DNA of 64,000 nt from Chrysomallon squamiferum (GCA_012295275.1 CM022678.1:1408686-1472685); one strand, 5' to 3'; shown: positions 1 through 13,966, numbered from the stretch's first letter. Made by a program: numbers and translations. Notes: generated by a model from the sequence alone, not told the origin.

Positions 1-33
1 ATTTGTTTTGTTTGGTTTTTTTCTCGGATTTTT

Positions 34-75
<42 letters not shown>

Positions 76-251
76 AGGCGATCCCACGGTTGAGATCATG
101 CTTTGTATTCATCGCATCATCATTACCATTTAGTTATTAAAAATAATTTGTAATGGTAGAAATTACAGTAAATAACTACAGTAATATTAACTGTTGTGGT
201 ATTAATATAAGACGGCATCGTAGAAGAGCGGTTGTAGTAGCAGTTGCATGA

Positions 252-510
252 GAGGTAGTAGTAGTAGTAGTAGTGGTGGTGGTTGTTGTAGTAGCAGTAA
301 TAGTAATAGTAGAGGTAATAGTGGCAATAATAGTAGTTTTTGTGCTAGTGGTAATATCAGTAGTAGCAAGAGTAACAGAACTTTAGTAGTAGAAGGCATA
401 ATAGTAGTAGCTGTAGTAGTAATAGCATTAGTAGTGGCAGAAGGTGTAATACTTGTAGTCGTAGTTGTAGTGGTAGTAGCAATAGTAACAACAGTAGCTA
501 CTGTTGTAAA
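252..510 (+). repeat. (GTA)n-rich imperfect array
   Basis: GTA, GGT and GCA trinucleotides dominate. The long open frames on both strands here are a by-product of the three-base period. A poly(T) run of 36 bases lies at 36-71. Confidence 0.9.
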
Positions 511-777
511 CATTTCATATCTATTTATAACCATTGTTTATAACCTTGGCCAAAGGGCAACACATGCACGCACATACAAAAAAGAACGAAAAAAGAAAGA
601 AAGAAAGAAAAAAAAAAAACAGGGATGAAATGAGTTGTTTAATATTAATGATAGTTTAATTGGAAACTTTTAAAAGCTGGTATTTTAATTTAGCACTTTC
701 AATGGCAGCTTTTTAAAATTATTTATATATTTATATTTATTTTTTTATTATTATTTTTTCTTCTATTGTGATTTTGA

Positions 778-778
778 A

Positions 779-839
<61 letters not shown>

Positions 840-932
840 GTAATAGTAATAATAATAATAATAGTAACGATAACGATAACAGTAACGATAACAGTAACAA
901 TAACAATAATAATAATAATAATAACAATAATA
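778..932 (+). repeat. (AAT)n with AAC/AGT interruptions
   Basis: A pure TAA block, then alternating TAATAG and GATAACAG variants. Confidence 0.9.
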
Positions 933-1202
933 AATGTCATATTTATTCGTCTATTTTCTTAATAGTTTATATTACCTAGAATCCTACCATGTTTATTACA
1001 CGGGACAGAATTAATATCGTCGATAATATCGATTTTCTATCGAAACACTTCCGCTTATGTCGTAAATATTTAAGCAAACAATCATGGAGAATCGAAGAAA
1101 ATGGGAAACAAGCGTTAATAATGAATTCATGATTATTCAGAAATCTCTATTCATTTCTCTTCAGGAAATTATTGGTCCTGAAATTTCTTGGCGAACTTTT
1201 GC

Positions 1203-1433
1203 TGACCCAGATACATAATTAGTGCGACACTGCAATGACCTAGTTACATAATTATTTGGGGATCTGGTCTGACCTAATTACATAATTACTACCCCGTTGT
1301 GTCGACCTAGTTACATAATTATTTTACTGCGATTGTCTAGTTTTCCAATTATTGTCGAACTTACATAATTAGCAGGAAGTTGTGATGACCTAGCTATATA
1401 ATTATGCTACTGACTGACCTAGTTAAATAATTA
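1203..1433 (+). repeat. Diverged tandem array of TGACCTAGTTACATAATTA units
   Basis: About eight units begin near 1203, 1236, 1270, 1303, 1332, 1355, 1384 and 1413, spaced roughly 22-34 bases apart. Each pairs a TGACCT half-site with a TAATTA core. The spacers between units are not conserved. Confidence 0.75.
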
Positions 1434-1799
1434 CGTCACTGCATTATACCCATTACGTGATAACCACGTCATTATTTTAACCTCTGTGAGCCTCTATAAA
1501 AACTCAGTTAAGGGTTTATGCAACGCGAAATGTGAAAGGAACATTTGTAAATGTCAAACTCCATGAAATATTGGTTGATATTAGAAATGGTCTGCGGTGT
1601 GTAATACAGGTCGTACCATATAAGTTTCAAAACGAGGCTATTCTCGCGCCAGCCTACTTACTGAATAACATTTCTACATAAATCTGTCTATAAAGTTGTT
1701 GACAAATAATTTGGATGTATATTTTTTTTTTTGTACCGATAGTCATTTATATTATTTTTTCTTACAGTGTTCATGCATACTGGAGCTTAAATGTATTAC

Positions 1800-1850
<51 letters not shown>

Positions 1851-2503
1851 AGCATACCTATCGAGACTTGTTATTTTTTTCTTCTAAATATACATTTTAC
1901 CGATCAAATCTATTGTGATAATAACAAAACAGTCTATTTTGTTTAATATTATTATTAATTAAAAGTAATCATAATAGTAGTTATTAACATTTTATTAAGC
2001 ATTAATTCTTTCTTTGATACATTTTTATCGAAATTAATATCCATTAAATGCTGCTTTCGCAGTGTTAAAGTTTGTAATAAAAAGTTCTCACAACATCTAC
2101 ACGTTCGGACAGATACGTAATTACCCCGTCCGAACGTCCGTTTGTCCCACCCCCATGCCGCACTATTTATTATACGGACACACAAATCAAATGACAGCGA
2201 ATTCTTTATTGCATATTTATTACCGCTAATATCTGTGGCTTTCTTGGACTCACGTTTTTCGAAAAACACAGCTGTTCGTTCGCTCGTTCGCTCGTTCGTT
2301 CGTTTGTTTTGTTTTGTTTTGTTCGTTTTGTTTACTGTGTTTGTTTCAATGCAACTGAACAAGTAGAAATTCTGTTTTAATGTAATAACGCGGAACGCCA
2401 AGGACAAATTCCACCTAGTAAATCAAATATGGCCGATTTGTTTAGCAAATTCAATTCCTCCTTCGTTCTTTGAGGTCCGATGATTTACGAAGAAAAATAA
2501 ATA

Positions 2504-2539
<36 letters not shown>

Positions 2540-2690
2540 ACGAAAATTGTACTCTTCTTTGAAGTACGAACGAATAAATCTACTGCGTATTAAACTGAGA
2601 CATTTCGCGTTCAAGCCATTGCCCCGTGACTGATTGATGAAAGATGATATATATATATATACACACACACACACACCAGACCACACATTA

Positions 2691-2733
2691 CTACTACTAC
2701 TACTACTACTACTACTAATAATAATAATAATAA

Positions 2734-2764
<31 letters not shown>

Positions 2765-2766
2765 AA
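2691..2766 (+). repeat. Three adjoining trinucleotide arrays: ACT, AAT, AAG
   Basis: An (ACT)n block changes to (AAT)n and then (AAG)n with no interruption and without changing register. Each change is a single base in the repeat unit. Confidence 0.95.
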
Positions 2767-2835
2767 GGCAACGAAGAAAAATGGTTATGATAAAATAATC
2801 ATAATGTTAATGTGTATCTATCTATCTATATAGAC

Positions 2836-2843
<8 letters not shown>

Positions 2844-2929
<86 letters not shown>

Positions 2930-2952
2930 ATGTAAATATAGATCTATACCGG

Positions 2953-2990
<38 letters not shown>
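2844..2990 (+). repeat. (GA)n then poly(T)
   Basis: About 40 GA units (2846-2926) and, after a short unique stretch, a 36-base T run (2956-2991). Confidence 0.95.
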
Positions 2991-2994
<4 letters not shown>

Positions 2995-3514
2995 GTGACA
3001 AGTGTTTGTAAGAAAACAAGGTTTGTGTGTCTATTTTATGACTCTATTCAGAGGTTAAAAACGAAAATGTTGACATGAAAGTAAATTTCAAAGGAGACGA
3101 TCGGGTCACCTAAAGGTGCGTTAAAACCAGGCAACTTGTTAAATACAACTAACTCTATGTACAAAAATCGAAACGTTTTGATGTTTTATGCAGTTCTTTA
3201 TAAACGGTGATTTGTTTTTACGTGCAGAAAAATAAAATTAAACGGTCGTTAAGACAACAGAACTATAAAGGGACACAACTATTGCGTTTATTCACATTTA
3301 TCGTGTTCTGAATAGTTTAAAGTGTGCGATTTATTTCGAGAAGTGAAATATGCTCTAGTAGTTACACCTCGGACGTTAAAACGACAAAGGTGCACTCATA
3401 AAACATAGTACAATACCGTATGTTCAAGTTGGTAAGATTTGTTGTTTAGTGTTTTTCTTCTTTTATTTATGTATTGTTTTCAATTTTTTACAGCGTTTAT
3501 TTCATTGTAATTAT

Positions 3515-3545
<31 letters not shown>

Positions 3546-3766
3546 TTTGTATTTATTTATTTATTTATTTTTGTGTATTTTATTAAACTACTTTTTTTTT
3601 TTCTTTTTTTTTTTTTTTTTACTTATTCAACATATCTGGTAATTTTTTACACATTTATTTATTGTTGTTTGTTTTCAGTCTATTTTTTCTCTCTCTATTA
3701 TAACATTAAAAAAAAAAAAATTTTTTAATACAAAACAAAACACCCTTTTGTATGTATATATGAATG

Positions 3767-3876
<110 letters not shown>

Positions 3877-4816
3877 CTAGTATTACCCGTCAGTTAAAGG
3901 CAGCTATTACATTCCAGTTGAAACAAAACGAGTGACTTTCTTTAATAAAATATCTCGGCGCAAACAGTTTTATGTCACCTCTTCAGCTTGGCTAGTCTGT
4001 ACACAGCGTGGAGGACGTCGTCAACATTGAACGAGCAATGATAATCACAACAATAGACTATTTGTTTAGTTCTTGAAACAACAGGATTACTTCAAACAAT
4101 TTAAACAATCTTATCCTTTTGTTACCGAACACCGTTGCAGTAAATAGCAGATTAGACCAGAATTAGTTACATTTAGACTGACGGGATTCTTTTTTTTTTT
4201 TTTATTTTTTTTTTTATTTTTTTTTTTTTTTTTTTTTTTGCTAGAAGAAGTAGAAGAAGAAGAAAGAAAGAAAGAATCAAAAAAAAAAGACGTCAAATTT
4301 AATTTACTGAGAGAAATATTGTTACTATATTTTGTGACGTCAGCACCTTCGGAAAGTTAAATACACGGAGTCCTTGTAACGTACCCAGACAGGGTGACAT
4401 ATGCATATATATTAAACAATTTATTGAGCAATATATAACAGTGTAGTATAGACTAATAGGGTACGTAATAATTAAACATTCGACGTCTACATACATGTAG
4501 CAGTTTCAAACTTTAAAAATATAACACGAGACACAGCGACAGAGAGAGAGAGTGACAAAGTGAGACTCTGAGAAAGACAGAATAAAAAAGAGTGACAAAG
4601 AGAGACAGAGAGAGACAAAGAGAGACAGAGACAGAGATAGAGAGAAAAATAATCCTAAAAAAAAAAAAAAAAAAAAAAAAAAACCAACCTTTTAAAAATT
4701 ATGAACTTAAAAATAATAATAAAAATAAATAAAATAAATAAATTAATAAAAATACAGAAAATTCATTAGAGACCAATCATAAAGAAGCTGGTTTCAAACT
4801 AAATAAAATAACCTAA

Positions 4817-4853
<37 letters not shown>

Positions 4854-4965
4854 GTATATTTACCTAAACTTTCATTCCTTCTTTTCAGCATATTCCCATA
4901 AATCACAGCACACAGAGTTTTGCTACAACAGACACAATGTAAGCATATTAAAAACCTCGCTCAAA

Positions 4966-5290
4966 ACATCCCAGTGTTCGCGTTTTGGACGTAACCCCAG
5001 CCCGGATCACCTAAACCGCTACTGAATAAAGATCTGTATTGTATTCGGGTGCGCCGATCATCAGCCTTTCGTTCGCCGTCTCTTCTCGGTGTTTATTGGC
5101 TAAGCGTTCGGCAAGCTTCGTGAGATTACGTTAATAATTCAGCCGGTAGCGTGTTTGATTGACGCGTGACTGGCCGCGTTAAAACAAGACTGAATTATTA
5201 AACTGTTTACATGTGTGGCGTGTGCAGAAGTCGCTTTCGTCTCGCCAGATCACGTGATGCTGTCGTTCTTTCGCCTCTCTGTCTGGCTGT
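4966..5290. promoter_or_regulatory. CpG-bearing patch, possible promoter of an off-gene transcript
   Basis: This stretch has many CpG dinucleotides (TTCGCGTTTTGG, GCGCCGATC, TTCGTTCGCCGTC, GACGCGTGAC) unlike the AT-rich flanks. It has an inverted CCAAT box at 5095-5099 and a palindromic E-box TCACGTGA at 5250-5257. No coding exon was recognised next to it. It could be the promoter or first exon of a neighbouring gene whose body lies outside or is not recognisable. Confidence 0.35.
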
Positions 5291-5352
5291 CTTTTCATCT
5301 ATATCTGATACACTTACGAATATTTCTAATAATATTGTTTCTTGATACAGGT

Positions 5353-5355
<3 letters not shown>

Positions 5356-5421
<66 letters not shown>
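5356..5421 (+). repeat. (CT)n microsatellite
   Basis: About 33 uninterrupted CT units. Other CT/GA tracts of this kind are at 24359-24432, 44191-44225, 56605-56690 and 60626-60681. Confidence 0.95.
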
Positions 5422-5426
<5 letters not shown>

Positions 5427-6435
5427 TTTTCTTTATTTTTCTGTTCCTCTGTTACTCTTGAAATCTTTATTTACGGGTTTAAATTGTATTTCTGCAAATT
5501 TGTCTTTAAAACAAAATAAAATCAAAATCAAAAAAAAAAAAAAAAAAAATAAAATAAAAAAAAAAAAAATAGAAAAGAAAGAAAGAAAGAAAAAGAAATT
5601 AAGAAAAAAAATATTAATTAAAAATAAATAAATACAAATCTTTAAGTACATAACATTTCATTACCAATAACTATAAATTCTCAGCCGACAAATCTACCAG
5701 CAAGTGTCGTCGAAAACGTACGAACTAACACGAAGTTTTCCGAATGAATCATAAGCTAAACATTTAGGCGAAACCAGAGTAGTAAGCAGGCCAGTGTCAT
5801 GACTGGCAATTCAAAAACAAGATTTATATTTTTTTGATGACAAGGCACGTTGTTAGGTCTTACAAGACTTTTCCATTTTTCATACTGAGCAAAAATATCA
5901 CTTAAATTCCGAGACACAATGCGTTCTCGCAAAATCTCACAACAGACGAACAAAAAAAGGCCACGGAAAAAGTGATAAACAACATATTGTATATTCGTGA
6001 TTAGTATGCACGCACACGAACCGAATAACAGTATTCTACTTTTCATTTTATTACTATTATTTTTTAAATTTCATTTCGTGTTTTTATTTTAAATTTAATT
6101 TTTTTTTATTTTATATGAATTTATTTCAAATAAACAGAAAGTAGTTGTTTTTTTCTTGCTGAATATTTTATTCATCTGTCATAATACTATACGAACTACT
6201 TTTAAAGGACAAATAAATAAAAACAGCGTAAACAAATCGTGTTCATTTTAATTAATTAATTAATTAATTAATATGGTGTGTCCTATGGATATTTTGCTTG
6301 ATATGCCTGTATGTATATATTGATATTATTATGTATGTATTTATGTATCTTGAACGTGACACTGTCGACCCCACATTACCCGTTCCTCCCCATCACTCCA
6401 CCCTGACACCAATAAATGCATTTATGAAATTTGTT

Positions 6436-6443
6436 TGACGTCA
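6436..6443. promoter_or_regulatory. Palindromic CRE (TGACGTCA)
   Basis: A full cAMP-response-element palindrome in a non-repetitive 6.35-6.60 kb island. No gene is recognised nearby, so its role is unknown. Confidence 0.25.
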
Positions 6444-6689
6444 TAGCTGACCTAGCAGCACGCTGCTTCAGCACTATCGTTTCTCCATCTGTGCTCCTTT
6501 CATTTTCAATAACGTCATGATTGATTGAAGCAGACGGCTGCCGATACATTTACCGCCAAGCGATCAAACTATGACTACGAGTGAGACTGTGAATGGTTAT
6601 ATGTTATTAATGTCAAAGAACGGATGCAATTTATATCTTCGACATGGAAAATCTTTCCATTCCAGTTCCAGGATTTGCAGACTGTGAAA

Positions 6690-6749
<60 letters not shown>

Positions 6750-8297
6750 CGGCTTTTATTCAGCTTTATAAAATTTATTTACAATTTTCCATGTTATATT
6801 GTTGTATATTTATTTATTTATTTTATTATCCTTATTTTTATTTGTCTTTTTCTTTGAGTGACCCTGAAATCCACCCTGTTCTTCAACCCGTATCGTGCTA
6901 ACGTTTCAGGTTATGATCACATCACGGATGTTAGCGTGTTCGATGGACCGTGACAGTGAAACGCATCCATTATGCACGTTTATTTCCTCAGTAAATCCTA
7001 ACATTTCCACGTGTGAAGTCTGCCAGTAAATGTAATCAGTCAAGCATGTTACCTTTTTCTGTATATTTCAGTTATTCTTACATTTTTTTTTCTTCTATCT
7101 ATCTTTCTTTATTTATTTATTAAATGCCAATAATGTACTACAGATTTATCTCCCCTTTTGTACTCTGCAATAAATTTTATTTCATAATTTTTCTTGGAAC
7201 TTTAATTTATTTATTTATTTGTTTTTCTTTTAATCTTATCCGCTAAAATCATTATTATTATTATTATTATTATTAATGTTGTTGTATTTCTCTGATTCAC
7301 GTCCCACTGTTGCTAGGTTCTTGTTTCTGTCTGCTTAATTACTTCTATCAGATGTAGACGACTGAATGAAATATTTATGTCGTCATAATTTTTTCTTTTC
7401 TTTTTTTTCTTGTTTGTTTTAGTACCTCTTTTGTTGTATTTATTATTTTTTAATTGATATTTTGTTATTCCGAATGCCGAAAATGTATTCATAATTATGC
7501 AGATGAAAAAAGAAAAGATTATTTGAAATACTGAATTAAATTATTCGACTTTAACATGTACGAATAAGCGAAATATTAAAACAAATGATTAACCTAATAC
7601 AGTAAAAACAGAATGGCTGCGCACCGATATTTTTAAATTTAGTCTTTTGTTGCATTTATTAATTTTGATTGAACGAGATGAAGAAAAAATATGTATATAA
7701 AATAAATAAATAATACAAAATAAAAATAAAAATAATAATAATGTATAATAAATAAATAAAAAATAAAAATTATAAATACACACGCTGAAATAGAAATATT
7801 ACACTAGCAACAAAGAAATACAAATTTCAAGATTTTCTTATCTACAAAATTACACGTATCCGAAAAGTAAATATTTAAAATCCTGGTTATATTAGTTTTA
7901 TTCGTCTCGATAGTTTTGCACTGGACAAAACGATATTCGTGAAAACTCGAGTGTCGCTGTTTCCTAGTTTTGCTCTAGAGCTCTAAAGAACTGGTTCGAT
8001 AAGTAAATAGTTAAAATTAATCTAAAACTTACTTTTAATGCTGAAAGTGGTTTTGGTTTGATAAATGACAATTTGTGGCTAAAGGAGTTTTGACAAGCTT
8101 ATACGTTTATGAGATTATATATTGAGAAGGATTATTTTGTCACTTGAAACGGAAGTGCACTTACCAAAGTGAAGTAATATTCACTAAACGACAAGTTAGA
8201 ACTTGCAGTAATAATTATCAATTATTATATTGGTTTGTAAAAATGTTATTTAATTTATGTCCTTGTTTTATTTTATTTCATTTATTATTTATTTATT

Positions 8298-8332
<35 letters not shown>

Positions 8333-8564
8333 CAAGATGTTTTAAAGTTTATTTATTAATTTATCCAACTGCCAGGGTATTCAGTATGTTATTTCCATAT
8401 CTAACGTATTTAGTTTTATATTTCATTATTTAGTCACTTTTTATATAAAAATTACAGTCTCCACTGTAAAAATATTACGTTCAATACGAGGTAATGAAGG
8501 AGAGAAACCCACTGAAGGGCCCAATGGAAAAAAAAAAAAAAAAAAAAAGTAAAATAAAATAAAA

Positions 8565-8652
<88 letters not shown>

Positions 8653-10470
8653 AGAAGAAGAATAAAATAATAAATAAATAAATTGTGACATTTCAGTATA
8701 CTTATACCAGTCTTAAAGTTGATGACGTAATTACTAATTAAGAAATCATTAAAACAAACAAATGTATGTAATAATTTATTTATATATCACAGACAATGGA
8801 ATACATTGTGTACAATCATTCGTACACAAAATAAATTACTCATATACGTAATAATAATGAACGTTATGGAATGAGTCTTAATTAAAAAAAAAAAAAAAAT
8901 GTATTATATAAAACGTACAGAAAATAGATTATCGTGCACGTAATAATAATAATGACTATTATGAAAATGTCTTGATAAGTGTTTTAGAAAGTATTATGTA
9001 AATCTCAACAAAGTAGATTTTTGGCGTTGTAGTTCCAGTTATTATTATTATTATTATTTTTTTTTTTTTTTTTGATCTTTCTGTTGGTTCTTCTTTCTTG
9101 TCTTTTAGACAAATTGATTATAAATATAATTTCGATATTATATTTTGTTGTCTGTCTTGCATATTCTTTTCTTTTTCTTTTTTGATTTTTTACATTTTTT
9201 TAATTACTATACTTTATTCAATTGCTAAGTCCGCCATTTTTATGTTCTACCATCCACTGATTTTTCAAGCACTTGATTGTATTTTTACACAGACTCTTAA
9301 TAAATGATAATAAAAACATAATAAAACCCTGAGTATAATGCTTCTTTGATGTAAATAAAAGTTTAAAATATGTAAATGTTTGTAAATGTAGCTGCAAAGA
9401 GGTCTTTTACTCTATAAAGTGTTCAAACGACAACACTTGTTTTAGTTTTGGCGGTACTGTTAAAAATTTATTTTACATCATAAGTTAACTGATTTTTTCA
9501 TATATATGTATATACATATAACAAAAAAATCAGTCAAATAAATAAATAATTTAATAAATAAAATAATAAATTGAAAAAATAATAAGAACAAAATAAGAAA
9601 ATAAATAAAATATCATCTAAAATTTTAAATGAGGCAATTAAATCGTCTTAAATTGGATTTGTGAAATTAATAAAAATATGTTTCAAATTAATAGCATATT
9701 GAAACTGTTAGAAGATAAATAAAATAAGTATATAAATATATCTTCAAATAAAAACATTCTGAGTTACAGCATTCATAAAACTGACACAAACCTTATAAAA
9801 ATGTTTTAAAATTAATATTAAAAAATGTTTGTTTGTTTTTGTAAAGTGACTTTGACAACTGATATTGTTGTCAATGGAGATTTTTCTGTCAGTAAACTAT
9901 TTTCATGATTGAACTACATTTCCTGGAAGAACTATTTTTTTTTTCATTGACACATTTTGCAAAACAGAACTGTTTCACTAATGAAATATTTCGTTGATGG
10001 GTCAGGTTTTTTTCAAGATCTTTCATGATGGTTCAATCTTTTTATTGACAAAATGTTTCCACAATGAACCTATGTTAGATGTCAGGGTAAGTTTCTTGTT
10101 AGGAGTATTTTCTTCATTGGACTGTTTTTTTTTTTTTTTTTTTTTAAATGGAACTATTTACTTATAAATGACGTCTGCTTCTAATTCCTTCCTATGTTTA
10201 TTTTTTGTTGTTGTAAATTTCCCACTTTATTTTTTTCACTTCACAATTTTATTTATTTATTTATTTTTTTTAATATATATGTTTGTTGTTGTTTTTTGTT
10301 GCATTTTTTTTTTTTTTTTTTTTTTTTCCTTTTTGATGAGTTGAAAATTGATGGATGAAGCACTAAGTTCCACTTGAAGTGGATTTGTGATAAATATGTG
10401 ACAGCCAGAAAGTCTTTGTCAACTTTATTATTATTGTTTTAAATATTTATGAAACTGACATGAGGAAAGT

Positions 10471-10524
10471 CTAGTCCCATGGTCCTTGACCTTGGCCGAT
10501 CCCCTGAATTCGAATACCTTTCAT
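10471..10524 (-). CDS. AGBL2/AGBL3: Terminal coding exon (17 residues, stop TAG)
   Basis: After a TATTTTTACAG acceptor the phase-0 frame reads MKGIRIQGIGQGQGPWD and stops at TAG (10473-10471). The acceptor, the phase match to the preceding exon, and the sequence complexity support it. A minus-strand AATAAA lies at 10429-10424, only about 42 bases past the stop. It might be the polyadenylation signal, but that hexamer is frequent here by chance. Confidence 0.65.
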   Translation of the reverse strand: MKGIRIQGIGQGQGPWD

Positions 10525-10798
10525 CTGTAAAAATAATAAAATAAAATAAATACATAGATAGTCGTTACGAAACAAGTGAAAGAAAGATTGAAACAATAAT
10601 GTTAAAATGTAATAACCCCCCTAAAATTATGACGTTTCTAATAGTTATAATCATTGACAGCAACAACAACAACAACAGCAGCAGCAGCAACAACAACAAC
10701 AACAAAAATAACAACATCTACAAAACATTGGCCTAATGTTTTCCATTTCAGATTTATATTGCAGTAAAGGAAATAGGTAATAAATAAGAAAAGAAATC

Positions 10799-10841
<43 letters not shown>

Positions 10842-10921
10842 GTGATAATGATAATGAAAATGAAAATTAATTAACAGAAAAAAATGTAATAATAATAATA
10901 ATTATAATAAAAATAACGATG

Positions 10922-10975
<54 letters not shown>

Positions 10976-11138
10976 GTAAGAATAATAAGAAAAAAAAAAA
11001 AAAAAAAAAAAATTCAGTATTAAAAAAAAAAAATCACCCAACAACAAACAAATTAAAAAACAAAAGCAATTTAGCAAACAAACAGACGTAAAATAAAACA
11101 AACACATAAAAAAATAAATAAATGGTATGTACTCTTAC

Positions 11139-11334
11139 GATTGTTGGCTGATGGGCAATTCTCTGTCTCTCTTGTCTCTCTTGTCTCTCCTGTCTCTCTT
11201 GTCTCTCTTCTCCCTTCTGGGAGGGGACGTGGTCAGAGACAGGGGACTTGCTGTCAGGGACAAAACACGAGGTGATCATGGGCGGAGTAGATGATTTGAT
11301 TCTGCGAGACACTGTTTTCAAAACCGGACCTGTC
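11139..11334 (-). CDS. AGBL2/AGBL3: C-terminal exon with in-frame ERQ repeat
   Basis: A 196-base exon, entering with one base and ending in phase 0 at ATC|GTAAGA. It encodes TGPVLKTVSRRIKSSTPPMI, TSCFVPDSKSPVSDHVPSQK, then repeated ERQ units and RIAHQPTI. The repeat is a 9-base microsatellite (11165-11207 region) expanded in frame, so its length can vary without a frameshift. Basic and disordered, with no recognised domain. Confidence 0.7.
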
Positions 11335-11346
11335 CTGTTTTAGAAA

Positions 11347-11590
11347 ATCATCATCACCATTGTTATTATTGTTATTATCATCATCACCATTGTTATTATT
11401 GTTATTATCATCATCACCAGTTATTATTGTTATTATCATCATCACCATTGTTATTATTGTTATTATTATTATCATTATTGTCATTATCATTAGTATTAAT
11501 ATCAGTATCATCATCATTGTCATCCCCATATCATCATCATCATTTTCATTATTATCATCATCATCATCATCATCATCATTATTGTTATCA
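11347..11590 (+). repeat. 30-base array of ATC/ATT units
   Basis: TCATCATCACCATTGTTATT is repeated every 30 bases near 11350 and 11380, then degenerates to ATC and ATT trinucleotides. It is just upstream, in transcription, of the ERQ-repeat exon. Confidence 0.85.
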
Positions 11591-12017
11591 TTATTTTTTG
11601 TATAAATTGTAAATAATATTTTATGATAGTACCACTAGTATGTTTCTTCTTCTATTAGTACTACTATTACCACTAATAATAATTTATAGTAATTATTGCT
11701 CTATTTGAAATTTAATATATTTATCATTAAAGTATTCATTTTATTACATTTTAGATAAAAAAAAAAGTGGTAGCAGTAGTAATAGTAGTAGAAATAATAA
11801 TAACAGTAACAATGAAGTATTAATCATGATAATAACAATACTGTACTAATAACAGTAACTCATAGCAGTAAAAATACTAGTACCATTATTAATAATAATA
11901 ATAATAATAATAATAAAACTGTATAATAATAATAATAATAGTAGACAAGTCTGCAACTAATTCTAAAAGCAACAGCAACAAAAACATTAATAAAATTAAT
12001 AATAATAATCTAAACAA

Positions 12018-12055
<38 letters not shown>

Positions 12056-12085
12056 GCACATTTGTTGTTAAGATTATTATTATTA

Positions 12086-12134
<49 letters not shown>

Positions 12135-12493
12135 GATAATAATAATAATATATATAAATATATATATAAAATCCCACCCAGATTTCTTAATTAAATGGCC
12201 ATGTGTACCAGGAGACCAAAAAATCTAATGTCAGTGAAAATGCAAAATTAATACATATTTCCCTCATGATCTGAAATTAAATTAAAATCGAGAGAAAGCT
12301 TAATCCTAGAGATAAGCCCTTTAAACCCAAGTTTCAGTATCTGTTTAATAAAGTAAAAATAAAAATATTATGTAATGTTTGATCAGTCATTTAATTAATT
12401 TATCCTGTTATTGATAGTGAAAAATAAATAATAAACGAGTCAGGAAAATTAGATCTCCATATCTTTGACATCTCCATTAGTTGTATATCAGTG

Positions 12494-12496
<3 letters not shown>

Positions 12497-12578
<82 letters not shown>

Positions 12579-13295
12579 TCTTTCATTTTTTTTGTTGTTA
12601 AAATATTCCTCTTTTTTGTCCTGTTTTTTTATTTCCTTTATTTTTAATTCTTTTTTTTTTCTTTTTTTATATTTATTCAACTTAAGTAATATATTAATAT
12701 ATTTTCTTTTATTTATTTACTTTATTATTTATTTTTCTATTTTATTTTTTTTATTTTCTTTCATTGTTTCTTTTATTTTATTTATTTATTTATTTTGTTT
12801 ATTCATTTAAAATTTTTTTGATTTATTTTAAATAATTTTATAATAATTATTTATTTTTCCTTATTTATTCATATTATCATTTATTTTAAAAATGTATTAA
12901 TTAATTTTACCTATTTCTTTATTATTACTTATTTAATCGAATTTAAAATTAATTTTTATTTTATATTTGTTTATATAATCAATTGTTATTTATTTATTAT
13001 TCACAATTTTTTTATTATTTATTTATTTTAAAATATATTAATTTATCTTATATGTTTATTTATTTATTAACAATATTGATAAGTTAATTTTTATTTCTTT
13101 ACTTCTTTAATTCATTTATTTATTTATTTATTTTTTTTTTTATAATTATTTTTTCTTTATTTATATTTCTTCATTTCTTTATTTCTTTATTTCTTTATTT
13201 ATTTATTTATTTATTTATTTATGTTTATTTTTACATTTATCTCTATATTAATTCTAATTTATTTATTTGTTTATTTATTTGTTTATTTGTTTATA
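12497..13295 (+). repeat. (CT)n then about 700 bases of T-rich, G-poor DNA
   Basis: An 80-base CT run passes into ATTTATTT-type sequence with very few G or C bases to 13295, where the coding exon starts abruptly. In the transcript this is an A-rich intron beginning. Confidence 0.85.
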
Positions 13296-13299
13296 TTAC

Positions 13300-13443
13300 C
13301 TCAGTTTTCGCCCCAGAGGTTGCAGAGTTGAGGGGTAAATGAGGGACTGAGCCATACTTTCAAACTGGTATGGGTTTTTTCTGGCTGTGACAGGAAACAT
13401 GGGTACCAAGCAGGTTTCTGCTTCAGTATCACTGTCTGAAGTG
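13300..13443 (-). CDS. AGBL2/AGBL3: C-terminal exon (TSDSDTEAETCLVPMF)
   Basis: A 144-base exon with a TTTTTGCACACAG acceptor and a GTAATA donor, phases 2 to 2. It encodes STSDSDTEAETCLVPMFPVT, ARKNPYQFESMAQSLIYPST, LQPLGRKLR. It begins with a second acidic Ser/Asp/Glu phosphosite-like run. No domain is recognised. Confidence 0.75.
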
Positions 13444-13633
13444 CTGTGTGCAAAAACAGGTGTCAAGCAGAACAAAATAAAACAGGTGAAAAAAAATCGT
13501 GCAGGTGAGAAAAAAAAACGAAACAACAATAACAACAAAAAATAAAATAAATATAGAGATGGAATGAAAATAAAATTAATAGATAAAGTGAATGTAACAC
13601 CTGGGATTAAATAAAAACAAAACGTTTTTACTG

Positions 13634-13707
<74 letters not shown>

Positions 13708-13966
13708 TAATAATAACAATAATAATAACAATAATAATAAAATAATATTAATAAAAGTAAACAATGATATGAAAAAGTAAAAAAAAAAAAAAAATATATA
13801 TATGAATTAAATATATAAAAACTAAAGGTGAAAAAAAAGAAGAAATAAATTAATAACAAATATTCTGGTAAGGAAAAAATAACACCAACATAACAAAACA
13901 GTTAAAAAATATATTTTCAAAACAAAACAAAGTGAAAAAACGTTGTAATTAATTATTAACATTTAC

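Noticed and set aside
36-71. Poly(T) as a retroposon tail
   Set aside because: Poly(A)/poly(T) runs are everywhere in this window and no element body or target duplication is seen next to it.
202-628. Long Ser/Val/Ile-rich open frames at the left end
   Set aside because: They are translations of a GTA trinucleotide array and open on both strands.
5756-6046. 96-codon open frame on the minus strand with a hydrophobic start
   Set aside because: Similar open frames arise by chance in this DNA; no splice context, no recognised homology, composition like the flanks.
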